From: Thermus sp. 2.9 | GTDB lineage: Bacteria; Deinococcota; Deinococci; Deinococcales; Thermaceae | NCBI RefSeq assembly: GCF_000794385.1 | Contig: NZ_JTJB01000003.1 | Location: 274,840-338,839 of the forward strand | Direction: 5' to 3' | Length of the DNA: 64,000 nt | Part shown: one piece after another, positions 20,487 to 28,635 of the stretch | Numbering within the stretch: position 1 is the stretch's first letter | Layout of the letters: the number at the start of each line of letters is the position of its first letter | Notes under the pieces: model-generated | Seen by the model: the letters and a program-made list of their open reading frames with translations, nothing else | The model's database searches: none | What the model was told of the DNA's origin: nothing | Translations under genes and position numbers: made by a program

Positions 20487-20510
20487 TCTTCCCCGAAAGG
20501 GGGAAGGGGA
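20487..20510 (+). promoter_or_regulatory. Hairpin covering the ribosome-binding site of the sugar dehydrogenase gene
   Basis: CTTCCCC (20488-20494) can pair with GGGGAAG (20500-20506) around a five-base loop GAAAG. The 3' arm is the only Shine-Dalgarno-like sequence before the ATG at 20511, so the stem would hide it. Whether it acts as a thermosensor or only lowers translation is unknown. Confidence 0.45.
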
Positions 20511-21569
20511 ATGACAAGAAGGCGCTTTCTCGCCGCCCTTTCCGCCCTGGCCCTAGCCCGGGGCCAGGGCCTAAGGGCGGAGGGGGTGGCGGAGGGCTTG
20601 GAGGTCCCCTGGGCCCTGGCCTTTTTGCCCGGCGGGGGGTTTTTGGTTTCCGAGCGGCCGGGGCGCATCCGGCTGGTGCGGGGCGGGAGGGTGGTCCCCT
20701 ATGCCGAGCTTCCCGTCTACCACCGAGGGGAGTCGGGGCTTTTGGGCCTCGCCCTCCACCCCCGCTTTCCCCAAGAGCCCTACGTCTATGCCTACCGCAC
20801 CGTGGAGGAAGGGGGGCTTCGCAACCAGGTGGTGCGCCTTCGGCATGAGGGGGAGCGGGGGGTTTTGGACCGGGTGATCCTGGACGGCATTCCCGCCCGC
20901 CCCCACGGCCTCCACTCCGGGGGGCGGATCGCCTTTGGCCCCGATGGGATGCTTTACGTCACCACGGGGGAGGTGTACGAGCGGGAGATGGCCCAGGACC
21001 TTTCCTCCTTGGGGGGGAAGATCCTGCGGATCACCCCCGAGGGCGAGCCCGCCCCCGGGAACCCGTTTTTGGGAAGGCGGGGGGCCCGGCCCGAGGTCTA
21101 TAGCCTGGGGCACCGCAACCCCCAGGGCCTCGCCTGGCACCCGGAGACGGGGGAGCTTTTCTCCAGCGAGCACGGGCCGAGCGGGGAGCAGGGCTTTGGC
21201 CACGACGAGGTGAACGTCATCCTCCCGGGGGGCAATTACGGCTGGCCCCGGGGGGTGGGCCGGTTGGGGGATGCCCGCTACCAGGACCCCCTTTCCGTTT
21301 TCCCCCAGGGCTTTCCCCCGGGAAACCTGGCCTTCTGGCGGGGGGCGCTCTATTTGGCGGGGCTTCGGGGAGAGGCGCTTTTGCGCTTGGTCCTTGCGGG
21401 GGGCAAGGGAAGGTGGCGGGTTGTGCGGGTGGAGGAAGCCCTCACGGGCTTCGGGCGCCTGCGGGAGGTGCAGGTGGGGCCCGACGGGGCCCTTTACGTC
21501 ACCACCTCCAACCGGGACGGCCGGGGCCGGGTGCGCCCGGGGGACGACAAGGTCCTCCGCCTCCTTTAG
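20511..21569 (+). CDS. PQQ-dependent soluble sugar dehydrogenase, exported
   Basis: A 352-residue six-bladed beta-propeller of the soluble aldose dehydrogenase family (YliI/Asd type), oxidising sugars in the periplasm with PQQ. The N-terminus TRRRFLAALSALALARG has a Tat-like twin-arginine leader, as expected for export of a folded quinoprotein. Family features include GLLGLALHPRFP, the catalytic-His region ARPHGLHSGGRIAFGPDGML, LGHRNPQGLAWHP, SEHGPSGEQGFGHDEVN and GGNYGWP. The ATG at 20511 is chosen because it starts the signal peptide and follows a GGGGGAAGGGG site; frames extending upstream run back into tdh. It is followed by mtnA nine bases later. Confidence 0.88.
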   Translation: MTRRRFLAALSALALARGQGLRAEGVAEGLEVPWALAFLPGGGFLVSERPGRIRLVRGGRVVPYAELPVYHRGESGLLGLALHPRFPQEPYVYAYRTVEEGGLRNQVVRLRHEGERGVLDRVILDGIPARPHGLHSGGRIAFGPDGMLYVTTGEVYEREMAQDLSSLGGKILRITPEGEPAPGNPFLGRRGARPEVYSLGHRNPQGLAWHPETGELFSSEHGPSGEQGFGHDEVNVILPGGNYGWPRGVGRLGDARYQDPLSVFPQGFPPGNLAFWRGALYLAGLRGEALLRLVLAGGKGRWRVVRVEEALTGFGRLREVQVGPDGALYVTTSNRDGRGRVRPGDDKVLRLL

Positions 21570-21578
21570 GCTTAGGGC

Positions 21579-22571
21579 GTGGAGCGCTTGCTGCCCTTCC
21601 GCTTTGACGAGGGTGAGGGGGTCTTTTGGCTTCTGGACCAAAGGCGGCTTCCCTTGGAGGAAGTCTGGGTGCCCGTGCGCACCGCGGGGGAGATGGCGGA
21701 GGCCATCCGGGCCATGGTGGTGCGGGGGGCCCCGGCCATCGGGGTCTCGGCGGCCTTCGGCATGGTCCTCGCCCACCTCCGGGGGGAAAGCCCAAAGGAG
21801 GCGGAGAGGCTCCTCCGCCAAAGCCGCCCCACGGCGGTGAACCTCTTTTACGCCCTGGACCGCATGCGCCCCCACTGGGGGGACCTGGAGGCAAGCCTTA
21901 AGGAGGCGAAAGCCCTTTGGCGGGAGGTGGAGGAGACGGAAAAGGCGATCAGCCTCCACGGGGCCAGGGTGCTTCGGGGCCGGGTCCTCACCCACTGCAA
22001 CACCGGGCCCCTCGCCACCGGGGGGTATGGGACGGCGCTTGGGGCCATCCTCGAGGCCCACCGCCAGGAGCGGGTGCGCCATGTCTGGGTGGATGAGACC
22101 CGGCCCTACCTGCAAGGGGCCCGGCTCACCGCCTTTGAGCTAAAAAAGGCGGGCGTTCCCGCCACGCTCATCGCCGACAACATGGCGGGCTTCCTCATGC
22201 AACGGGGATTGGTGGACGCCGTCATCGTGGGGGTGGACCGCATGGCCCTAAACGGCGACTTCGCCAACAAGATCGGCACCTACACCCTGGCGGTTTTGGC
22301 CCACCACCACGGGGTTCCCTTCTACGCCGCCTTGCCCCTTTCCTCCGTGGACCCTGGCCTGGCAAGTGGGGAAGGCATCCCCATAGAGGAGCGCTCCCCG
22401 GAGGAGGTCCTCACCCTCCAAGGGGTGCGCCTGGCTCCTGAAGGCTTTCCCGCCTATCACCCCGCCTTTGACCTCACCCCCCACCGTTACCTCACGGGGA
22501 TCATCACGGAAAAGGGGGTGCTCTACCCGCCCTTTGACGAGGCGCTAAGGGATGCTTTGGGGCTTTCTTGA
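21579..22571 (+). CDS. mtnA: S-methyl-5-thioribose-1-phosphate isomerase
   Basis: Converts methylthioribose-1-phosphate to methylthioribulose-1-phosphate in the methionine salvage pathway. At 330 residues it has the expected length. Motifs: VRGAPAIGVSAAFG, the catalytic Cys in THCNTGPLATGGYG, ETRPYLQGARLT, and the catalytic Asp region GVDRMALNGDFANKIGTY. The start is GTG 21579, six bases after a TAGGCT box that includes the TAG stop of the preceding gene. No other methionine salvage gene lies nearby. Confidence 0.93.
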   Translation: MERLLPFRFDEGEGVFWLLDQRRLPLEEVWVPVRTAGEMAEAIRAMVVRGAPAIGVSAAFGMVLAHLRGESPKEAERLLRQSRPTAVNLFYALDRMRPHWGDLEASLKEAKALWREVEETEKAISLHGARVLRGRVLTHCNTGPLATGGYGTALGAILEAHRQERVRHVWVDETRPYLQGARLTAFELKKAGVPATLIADNMAGFLMQRGLVDAVIVGVDRMALNGDFANKIGTYTLAVLAHHHGVPFYAALPLSSVDPGLASGEGIPIEERSPEEVLTLQGVRLAPEGFPAYHPAFDLTPHRYLTGIITEKGVLYPPFDEALRDALGLS

Positions 22572-23165
22572 GGCGCTTTTGGGCCACGCCTGCCCCGGGT
22601 GCGGGGGCCCCTGGATGGGCCCCTCCTCTGCGCCGCCTGCCGCCGGGCCCTTAAGGCCCAGGGGACGGGGGAGGTGGTCTACCTGGGGCTTTATGGCCGG
22701 GTGGGGGGCCTGGCTCGGGCCCTGAAGTACGGGCGCTGCGCTGGCCTAGCCCCCCTTCTCGCCCGCCCCTTGGCGGAAGGGGTCCTGGCCCAGGGTTGGG
22801 CCCTTTCAGGGGTGACGGCGGTGCCCACCCTTCTTCCCCGGCTTCTCCAAAGGGGGTATAGCCCGCCTGAGCTTTTGGCCAAGGAGCTTGCCCGCCTCCT
22901 CCACCTTCCCTACCGGCGGGTTTTGGTGCGGGTGCGCTACACCCCAGGCCAGCCCACCCGGGGGCGGGAGAGGACCAAGCTCCCCTCGAGGCTCTTCCTC
23001 CCCAAGGCCCGGGTGGTGGGGGCTTGGCTTTTAGTGGACGATGTCCTCACGAGCGGGGCCACCTTCCTCCGGGCCAAGGAGGCCCTACTCCAGGCGGGGG
23101 CGGAGAGGGTCTATGGGGCTTTCCTGGCGGTGCGGGACCCCGCGGCCTTAGGGCCTTACCGGTGA
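22552..23165 (+). CDS. comF: ComF-family phosphoribosyltransferase, frameshifted near N-terminus
   Basis: ComF-type proteins are linked to DNA uptake. The C-terminal phosphoribosyltransferase domain is clear: GYSPPELLAKELARLL, the PGQPTRGRERTKL loop, and the PRPP-binding LLVDDVLTSGATF. Reading from ATG 22552 gives MLWGFLEALLGHACPGCGG, the first half of the expected Cys4 zinc finger; the second half (LLCAACRRAL) is in another frame. One missing C in the run near 22605-22612 accounts for the break. With it restored the protein is about 204 residues, the normal ComF length. The ATG lies inside the 3' end of mtnA. Thermus is naturally competent, so a working comF would be expected. Confidence 0.75.
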
Positions 23166-23212
23166 AGGCCACACTTCCTTGGGCGTTTCGTCCTAGACTG
23201 GGGGGAAAGGGG

Positions 23213-23617
23213 GTGGACGTGAAGAAGCTTCGCCGCCTTCCGGACCTCCTCCCCCACCTTAGGGAAGGTCGCTACCGCTTGGGCCCCCACGTGGCCAAGC
23301 ACATGCTCCAGGAAGGCTTCACCGAGCTGGACATCCTCAGGGCCCTGGAATGGGGCAGGGAGCTTTGCATCTACCCTGAGGACCAGCGGATGCTGGTTTT
23401 GGGCTATATGGTCTTCCCGCCTCGCCTGCGCCTGCCCTTGCACGTGGTCCTGGAGTACGCCAAGCCGCGGCACGTGGACATCGTCACCGCCTTCATCCCT
23501 AAAGAGCCTTACCGGGTGTATTCCAGGAAGCGCCTCGCCGCCATCCTCCGCTTTGACGGGGCCTTGGAGGAGGTGCGTTGGAGCCTGCCCAAAGAGGCCT
23601 ACCCCGCCTGGGAGTAG
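23213..23617 (+). CDS. DUF4258-like protein
   Basis: A 134-residue protein with VAKHMLQEGFTELDILRALE, GYMVFPPRLRLPLHVVLEYA and DIVTAFIPKEPYRVY, a pattern like the DUF4258 family (small alpha/beta proteins, some thought to be RNase-like toxins). No antitoxin gene is adjacent, so a toxin role is not supported. The GTG at 23213 is chosen for the GGGGGGAAAGGGG site before it; GTG 23219 is also possible. A longer frame extends upstream over the 3' end of comF and is rejected. It converges on the ompH-like gene. Confidence 0.6.
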   Translation: MDVKKLRRLPDLLPHLREGRYRLGPHVAKHMLQEGFTELDILRALEWGRELCIYPEDQRMLVLGYMVFPPRLRLPLHVVLEYAKPRHVDIVTAFIPKEPYRVYSRKRLAAILRFDGALEEVRWSLPKEAYPAWE

Positions 23618-23643
23618 GCCAAGCGGGGCAGGAGGCCTGGGCT

Positions 23644-24135
23644 TTAGCGCTTGAGTTCCCGGATCACCGCCTGGGTGAGGTCGGTGTCCTCGTCGGCGTA
23701 GACCACCAGGCCGGACTGGGCCGCCACCTGCCGGCTCATGACCACGGCGAAGCCCTGGGCCTTGGCCACCTTGGCGATGGCCGCGTCCACGTCATCCAGG
23801 ATGGGCTTGAGCGCCTGGTTCTGCCGGTCCTGCCACTTCTTCAGGGTGTCTTGGTAGGTCTTAAGGAGGGCGTCGTAGTCCTGGCGCTCCTTGGCGCTGG
23901 CTTGGCCGGCCCGCACCTTTTGGTCCAGGGGCTTGAGCTTCTCCTCCAGGGGGGAGAGCTCCTTCTTGGCCTGGGCCTGCACGTCCTGGACCTTTTTGTA
24001 GTCGGGGTGGGCCTGGATGAGAGCGTCGGCGTCCACAAAGCCGATGCGGGTGGCCACGTTTTTGTTCTGGGCCAGCATGGGGGTGAGGAGGGCGCCGAGG
24101 GCCAGGAAAAGGGCCGTAAGGGGAAGCCGTTTCAT
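23644..24135 (-). CDS. OmpH/Skp-family periplasmic chaperone
   Basis: A 163-residue periplasmic protein. The signal peptide MKRLPLTALFLALGALLTPMLAQ is followed by the OmpH core: RIGFVDADALIQAHPDYKKV, then a long charged coiled coil (about residues 50-110, the Skp tentacle), and a C-terminal beta/alpha part (KPILDDVDAAIAKVAKAQGF, VVYADEDTDLT). Skp holds unfolded outer-membrane proteins on the way to the BAM machine, which fits with bamA in this window. It is divergent from the outer-membrane barrel gene at 24235. Confidence 0.88.
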   Translation of the reverse strand: MKRLPLTALFLALGALLTPMLAQNKNVATRIGFVDADALIQAHPDYKKVQDVQAQAKKELSPLEEKLKPLDQKVRAGQASAKERQDYDALLKTYQDTLKKWQDRQNQALKPILDDVDAAIAKVAKAQGFAVVMSRQVAAQSGLVVYADEDTDLTQAVIRELKR

Positions 24136-24234
24136 GGGCCTAAGCCTAGCTGCTCCGGGTTAGGCCAGGGTGAGAGAAAGCTTCCTTTCCCCTTGATGCG
24201 AGGGGGGGTAGGATGCTCTTTGGAGGTGAAGCGT

Positions 24235-24669
24235 ATGCGCAAGACGCTTTGGTTGTTGGCGCTTTTGGCCTTAGGTTCCCTGGCCTTCGCCCAGCGGGCG
24301 GTTTCCTTCCGGCTTTCTTTGCCCCCCGCTGGGCTTGGTTTGGGCTTGGAGGCACCCTTGGAGCAAAGCCTGGCCTTCCGGGGTTTCGCCGACCTCTTCC
24401 CCAGCGGCCCGAGCTTCCTAGTGGGGGGTGAACTCCTCTTCAAGCCGGATTTGGGCCAGCTGGACCGGGACCTCAGGGGGATTAGGCCCTACTTCGGCGG
24501 GGGGCTTGCCGGGCGGTTCGCCCAAACGAGCGACCTCGGCCTTCACCTCTCCTTAGGGGTGGAGGTGTTGTTGGACCCCAGGACGGGGGTTTTCCTGGAT
24601 GGGGAGTACTTTTATCCCTTCGGAGGTGGGGGCTCTAGCCGCGTGGTCCTTGGGGCAACCCTGCGGTAA
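24235..24669 (+). CDS. Small predicted outer-membrane beta-barrel protein
   Basis: A 144-residue protein with a cleavable signal peptide (MRKTLWLLALLALGSLAFAQ) followed by alternating hydrophobic/polar strands (VSFRLSLPPAGLGLGLEAP, FRGFADLF, HLSLGVEVLL, RVVLGATLR). The end looks like the last strand of an 8-stranded barrel. No family was recognised. The ATG at 24235 has a good GGAGGTG site 7-8 bases upstream, and a TAGGAT -10 candidate lies at 24210-24215. The gene is divergent from the OmpH-like chaperone and closed by a strong terminator. Confidence 0.65.
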   Translation: MRKTLWLLALLALGSLAFAQRAVSFRLSLPPAGLGLGLEAPLEQSLAFRGFADLFPSGPSFLVGGELLFKPDLGQLDRDLRGIRPYFGGGLAGRFAQTSDLGLHLSLGVEVLLDPRTGVFLDGEYFYPFGGGGSSRVVLGATLR

Positions 24670-24687
24670 AAAAGGAAGTATGGTTTT

Positions 24688-24716
24688 CCCCGCCCTTTGG
24701 GCGGGGACATTTTTAC
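24688..24716 (+). terminator. Intrinsic terminator after the barrel gene
   Basis: CCCCGCCC (24688-24695), loop TTT, GGGCGGGG (24699-24706), then ACATTTTT. A perfect 8-bp stem plus T-tract. Confidence 0.9.
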
Positions 24717-24757
24717 CCTTCACCATGGGATAAGCTAGGGGTGAGAGGAGGTTAAAG

Positions 24758-25390
24758 ATGCTGGTCCGCGATTGGATGACCAAGGACCCCCTTACCGTGC
24801 CCCCCGACACCCCGGTGTTGGAGGCCATCAACCTGTTGAAGCACAAAGGCTTCCGGCGCCTGCCCGTGGTGAAGGACGGGAAGCTCGTGGGCTTGGTGAC
24901 GGACAAGGACCTCAAGGATGCCATGCCCTCCAAGGCCACCACCCTCTCGGTGTGGGAGATGAACTACCTCCTCTCCAAGCTCACCGTGGAGGAGGTGATG
25001 GCCAAGCCCGTGGTCACCGTGGGGGCGGACGAGCCTTTGGAAAAGGCGGCCCTCCTCATGGAGGAGCGGAAGATCGGAGGCCTGCCGGTGATGGAAGGGG
25101 ATCGGCTTGTGGGCATCATCACCGTGACCGACGTGCTTCGGGCCTTCATTGAGGTGTTGGGCCTTAAGCTTGGGGGTCTTCGCATCACCGTGGACATCCC
25201 CGACGTCCCCGGGGCCCTGGCCCAGATGGCCCAGGCGGTCCCTCCGGCCAACATCGTCTCCATCGCCACCGCCGCCCACCTCGAGGGCTACCAGCGCCTG
25301 GTGATGCGGGTGGTGGGGGAGGATGTGGAAGGGGTGCCCAAGCGCCTGGAGGCCGCCGGGGAAAGGGTGGTGGACGTCCGCCCGGGCTAG
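24758..25390 (+). CDS. CBS-pair and ACT domain protein (AcuB-like)
   Basis: A 210-residue putative metabolite sensor. Two CBS motifs occupy about residues 1-140 ([18 protein letters not shown], then [21 protein letters not shown]), each ending in a GLVTDKDL or GIITVTDVL strand. An ACT domain follows (about 145-210: [17 protein letters not shown]). CBS pairs bind adenosyl ligands and ACT domains bind amino acids. The target is unknown; AcuB proteins are tied to acetoin use. A GAGGAGGT site precedes the ATG. Its last four bases overlap the convergent pheA gene, whose product also ends in an ACT domain. Confidence 0.85.
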   Translation: MLVRDWMTKDPLTVPPDTPVLEAINLLKHKGFRRLPVVKDGKLVGLVTDKDLKDAMPSKATTLSVWEMNYLLSKLTVEEVMAKPVVTVGADEPLEKAALLMEERKIGGLPVMEGDRLVGIITVTDVLRAFIEVLGLKLGGLRITVDIPDVPGALAQMAQAVPPANIVSIATAAHLEGYQRLVMRVVGEDVEGVPKRLEAAGERVVDVRPG

Positions 25391-26208
25391 GTGCCGTTCC
25401 GGTAGGCGGGGTAGGAGCCCAGGACCTTTAAAAAGGCCGCCCGCCGCAAAAGGCCCAGAAGGGCTTGGGCGGGTCCCGGCTCCTCCAGGTGGCCCTCTAA
25501 GTCCAGGTAAAAGAGGTAGCTAAACGGCTTGTCCCGCCGCGGCCTAGACTCCAGCTTGGTGAGGTTCACCCCGGCCTCGGCGAAGACCTGCAGGGCCTCC
25601 AAAAGCCCCCCGGGGCGGTGGCGCACGGCGAAGACGATGCTGGTCTTGTGGGGGCCTTCCCCCTTCCTTGCCTCCTCGCGGCCGATGACGAAGAAGCGGG
25701 TGTAGTTGTGGGGGTAGTCCTCAATGTTTTCCGCCAGGACGGCAAGGCCATAGAGCTCCGCCGCCCGCCTCGAGGCGATGGCCCCCACCCCGGGCTCGGG
25801 GTTTTCCGCCAAGGCCCGGGCGGCCCCGGCGGTGTCGTACACGGGGATGGGGGTGAGGCGAAGCCGGGCTAAGAAGCCGTCGCACTGGGCCAGGGCCTGG
25901 GGGTGGCTCTTCACCGCCTTGAGCTCCTTAAGCTCCACGCCCCGGGGTGCCAGAAGGCAGTGCTCCACCCGGTGGACGATCTCCCCCACCACGTGCAGGT
26001 CGCTTTCCAGGAGGAGGTCGTAGGTCTGGTTGATGCTGCCGGCGGTGGTGTTCTCCACGGGCACCACCCCAAGCTCCGCCTCCCCCGTTTCCACCGCCTC
26101 AAACACCTGGTGAAAGGTGGGGAAGCCCACGGGGGTGGCGCCGGGGAAGGCCTTGAGGAGGGCCTCTTCGCTGTACGCCCCTTCGGTGCCCTGGAAGGCG
26201 ATCCTCAT
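25387..26208 (-). CDS. pheA: Prephenate dehydratase
   Basis: Converts prephenate to phenylpyruvate in phenylalanine synthesis. About 273 residues, monofunctional. The N-terminal catalytic domain starts [17 protein letters not shown], with the family signatures [30 protein letters not shown], and [24 protein letters not shown] (catalytic Thr-Arg-Phe). The C-terminal ACT domain (about residues 190-265: [27 protein letters not shown]) gives phenylalanine feedback control. The start at 26208 is preferred over 26217 because TACCAT lies seven bases upstream and the protein starts directly at the conserved strand. Confidence 0.93.
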   Translation of the reverse strand: MRIAFQGTEGAYSEEALLKAFPGATPVGFPTFHQVFEAVETGEAELGVVPVENTTAGSINQTYDLLLESDLHVVGEIVHRVEHCLLAPRGVELKELKAVKSHPQALAQCDGFLARLRLTPIPVYDTAGAARALAENPEPGVGAIASRRAAELYGLAVLAENIEDYPHNYTRFFVIGREEARKGEGPHKTSIVFAVRHRPGGLLEALQVFAEAGVNLTKLESRPRRDKPFSYLFYLDLEGHLEEPGPAQALLGLLRRAAFLKVLGSYPAYRNGT

Positions 26209-26258
26209 GCCCTCCATGGTACAAGCACCCTGGACAGGGGAAAAAGGGCTGGCGTAGC

Positions 26259-27008
26259 ATGGCCTTCGTGGCGCGGCTTCTCGTGGTGGACGATGACCCC
26301 CGCATCCGCCACCTCCTCGAGGTGGTCCTTTCCGGCTCCGGCCACGAGGTGGTCTTGGCGGACTCCGCCAAGGCGGCCTTGGAGTACCTGCGCAAGGAAA
26401 CCCCCGACCTGATCCTCCTGGACATCATGATGCCGGACATGGATGGCCTCACCCTCTTAGGCCGCATTCGGGCGGTGCGCCGCCTGAGCCGGGTGCCCGT
26501 CATCATGTTCACCGGCGGGGGGCAGGAGCTGGAGGGTCCAAGCCGGGCTTTGGGGGCCGACCTTTTCCTGGAAAAACCCATCAGCGGGCGCCGGCTCAAG
26601 CAGGCGGTGGAAAGCCTCTTGGCTCGGGAGGGCTACCTCCTCCCGGGGGGTGAGCGGGTGAGCACCTTGGCGGAGGTGGGGGGAAGGCTCCGGCAGGCCC
26701 TGCCGGAGGAGGAGCGCTTCCGCCTCCTCTGGCGAAGAACGCAAAGCCGCCGCGCCCTCCTCGCCAACCTGGTGGCCAAGGGCTGGACCGAGGCCCTCCT
26801 GCGCCGCCTGGTGCCGGGGGAGTACGACCTGTACGATATCCTGGGCCATTTGGCCTACGGCTGGCCCCTCCTTCCCCTCAAGGAGCGGGCGGCTCGGGCG
26901 GAGGACGCCCGCTTCGCTCCCCTTCTCCAGGAGTACCTGGAGGCCAGGCGGCTTCCCCTGGAAGGGGACGGCCTCCTGGAAGAGCTTGCGGAGACCCTTT
27001 ACGCTTAG
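26259..27008 (+). CDS. Response regulator: REC domain with uncharacterised helical C-terminus
   Basis: The N-terminal receiver domain (about residues 1-125) is complete: acidic pair in LLVVDDDP, phosphoacceptor Asp in [13 protein letters not shown], Thr in IMFTGG, Lys in LEKPI. The remaining 125 or so residues are alpha-helical and rich in Arg/Leu/Glu ([36 protein letters not shown]). They do not look like a DNA-binding, GGDEF or HD output. No histidine kinase is adjacent. FemX follows three bases later, so the two are probably cotranscribed. A start at GTG 26268, seven bases after TAGCAT, is possible. Confidence 0.8.
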   Translation: MAFVARLLVVDDDPRIRHLLEVVLSGSGHEVVLADSAKAALEYLRKETPDLILLDIMMPDMDGLTLLGRIRAVRRLSRVPVIMFTGGGQELEGPSRALGADLFLEKPISGRRLKQAVESLLAREGYLLPGGERVSTLAEVGGRLRQALPEEERFRLLWRRTQSRRALLANLVAKGWTEALLRRLVPGEYDLYDILGHLAYGWPLLPLKERAARAEDARFAPLLQEYLEARRLPLEGDGLLEELAETLYA

Positions 27009-27011
27009 GGG

Positions 27012-28034
27012 ATGGCCGAGCTTTTGGAGGTTCACGAACCTGAGGCCTGGAACCGGTTGGTTTCCGGCTTCCCCATCACCAGCGCCCTTCAGTCCTTTGG
27101 CTGGGGGGAGGTGAAGCGGCTTTCCGGCTGGGAGCCCAAGCGCTTTGCCGTGTACCAGGGGGATAGGCTTTTGGGGGCCGCCCAGGTCCTCCTGAAACGC
27201 CTCCCCGGGGGGCTTAGCCTGGTCTACGCCCCAAGGGGCCCAGCCCTTTTCCGCCTGGAGGACCTCCCCCAGGTGGCCCAGGCCTTGGCCCAGGGGGTAA
27301 AGGGCACCCACCTGGTGGTGGAGCCGGAGGCGGGTCTTGCGGCGGAGGAAGCGCCCCCCCACTTCCCCGGCCTCTTGCCGGAGGAGCCCATCCAGCCCGG
27401 CCACTCCCTGTGGCTGGACCTCACCCAAGGGGAGGAGGCGCTCCTGAAGGGCATGAAGGAGATGCACCGCCGCAACGCCCGCCTGGCGCAGAAGCGCACG
27501 GAGCTCCTCGTGGCGGGAGAGGAGGCCTTCCCCGAGTTCTTCCGCCTTTTTGAGGAGACGAACCGCCGGGCCAAGCTCCTGCAACACTCGGAGGAATACT
27601 ACCGGGCCGTCCTAAAGGAGATGAACCAGCCCTTGGGCGAGGCCTTCATCACCTTAGCCGCCAAGGACGGGGAGGCTTTGGCGGCGGGGCTTTTCGTGGC
27701 CTTCGCCGGGAAGGTGGACTACCTCTACGGGGGTAGCAGCCGCCACCACCCCGAGGCCAAGGCTCCCATGGGGATGCACCTCATGGCCATCCGCCACGGC
27801 ATGGCCCGGGGCTACCGGATCTACGACCTTTGGGGCGTTCCCCGCACCCCCGAAGGGAGCCACGCCGAGGGGATCTGGCGCTTCAAGGAGGGGTTTGGCG
27901 GCAGACGGGTGCAGTTTCCCGCCTACACCCTGCCCCTTTCCCCCCTCTACCGCCCCCTGAAGGCCCTCCTCCGCCTGCGCAAGACCTGGGTGAACCTCAG
28001 GGTGCGGGGAAACCCGCGGGATGTGCTGGGGTAA
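27012..28034 (+). CDS. FemABX-type aminoacyltransferase for peptidoglycan bridges
   Basis: A 340-residue member of the FemABX family, which transfers amino acids from aminoacyl-tRNA to the peptidoglycan stem peptide. Two GNAT-like lobes are visible. Typical features: SALQSFGWGEVKRLSGWEP, KRLPGGLSLVYAPRGP, HSLWLDLT, KEMHRRNARLAQKR, then EAFITLAAKDGEALAAGL, YLYGGSS and IYDLWGVPRTPEGSHAEGI plus FKEGFGG. Thermus peptidoglycan is known to carry glycine bridges, so a FemX-like Gly transferase is reasonable. The gene directly follows the response regulator. Confidence 0.85.
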   Translation: MAELLEVHEPEAWNRLVSGFPITSALQSFGWGEVKRLSGWEPKRFAVYQGDRLLGAAQVLLKRLPGGLSLVYAPRGPALFRLEDLPQVAQALAQGVKGTHLVVEPEAGLAAEEAPPHFPGLLPEEPIQPGHSLWLDLTQGEEALLKGMKEMHRRNARLAQKRTELLVAGEEAFPEFFRLFEETNRRAKLLQHSEEYYRAVLKEMNQPLGEAFITLAAKDGEALAAGLFVAFAGKVDYLYGGSSRHHPEAKAPMGMHLMAIRHGMARGYRIYDLWGVPRTPEGSHAEGIWRFKEGFGGRRVQFPAYTLPLSPLYRPLKALLRLRKTWVNLRVRGNPRDVLG

Positions 28035-28080
28035 AGGGCCTTGTCATCTTTCTCAAGCGCTTTCCCGTAAGGTGAGGGGC

Positions 28081-28635
28081 GTGGTGCGGTTTCTCCTCCC
28101 CCTCGCCCTCTTGCTTTTCCTCCTCCCTTGGCTCCGTCCGGGGCCTTCCCGATCTCCGGCCCCAGCCCCGGGGGTGCGCCTTCTGGGGGTGGAGTTTTGG
28201 CTCTTCCCCGAGGAGGAGGGGGTGGAGTGGCGCTTCGCCGCGGAGGAGATGGTGGAAGAGGGGGGGGTGTTCCGCATCCGGGGGGGGCTTACCGGGGAGC
28301 GGTACGTGAAGGGGCGCCTGGACCTGTGGCTTAGGGCTCCTGAGGTGGTGGTGGAGCCCGGGGACAACCTGCGGGCCCCTTACGCCGAGGTGGAGATCCT
28401 TAAGGGGTGCTACCGGCTCGCCCTTTCCGCCCCCGGGAAGGGGGAGGTCCTCATCCGGCAGAAGGAGGGCTTCTTCGCCCCATGGGTGCGGATAGAAGCG
28501 CCGAACCTCAGGGGCGAGGCGGAGGCCTTCCGCTCGGATTTCGCCCTGGAGCGCCTCGAGGCGCAAAACCCCCGCTTTTCCTTTCCCGCTGGGGGAAGTT
28601 TTGGCCCGTGCACCGTGGAAGGAGGTAGCTCGTGA
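28081..28635 (+). CDS. LptC-like envelope protein
   Basis: A 184-residue protein with an N-terminal membrane anchor (VVRFLLPLALLLFLLPWL) and a beta-strand-rich periplasmic part (VRLLGVEFWLFPEEEGVEWRF, VFRIRGGLTGERYVKGRLDLW). The layout and its place directly before two OstA/LptA-like genes suggest LptC, the bitopic part of the Lpt lipid-transport bridge. Sequence identity to LptC is not obvious by eye, so the name rests mainly on context. The start is GTG 28081, seven bases after TAAGGT. Its end overlaps the next start as GTGA. Confidence 0.55.
   Translation: MVRFLLPLALLLFLLPWLRPGPSRSPAPAPGVRLLGVEFWLFPEEEGVEWRFAAEEMVEEGGVFRIRGGLTGERYVKGRLDLWLRAPEVVVEPGDNLRAPYAEVEILKGCYRLALSAPGKGEVLIRQKEGFFAPWVRIEAPNLRGEAEAFRSDFALERLEAQNPRFSFPAGGSFGPCTVEGGSS

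Noticed and set aside
23213..23617. DUF4258-like protein as a toxin of a toxin-antitoxin pair
   Set aside because: No small partner gene lies beside it; the neighbours are comF and an OmpH-like chaperone.
28041..28073. TTGTCA as the -35 of the LptC-like gene
   Set aside because: The spacer to TAAGGT would be 21 bases, too long for a normal promoter.
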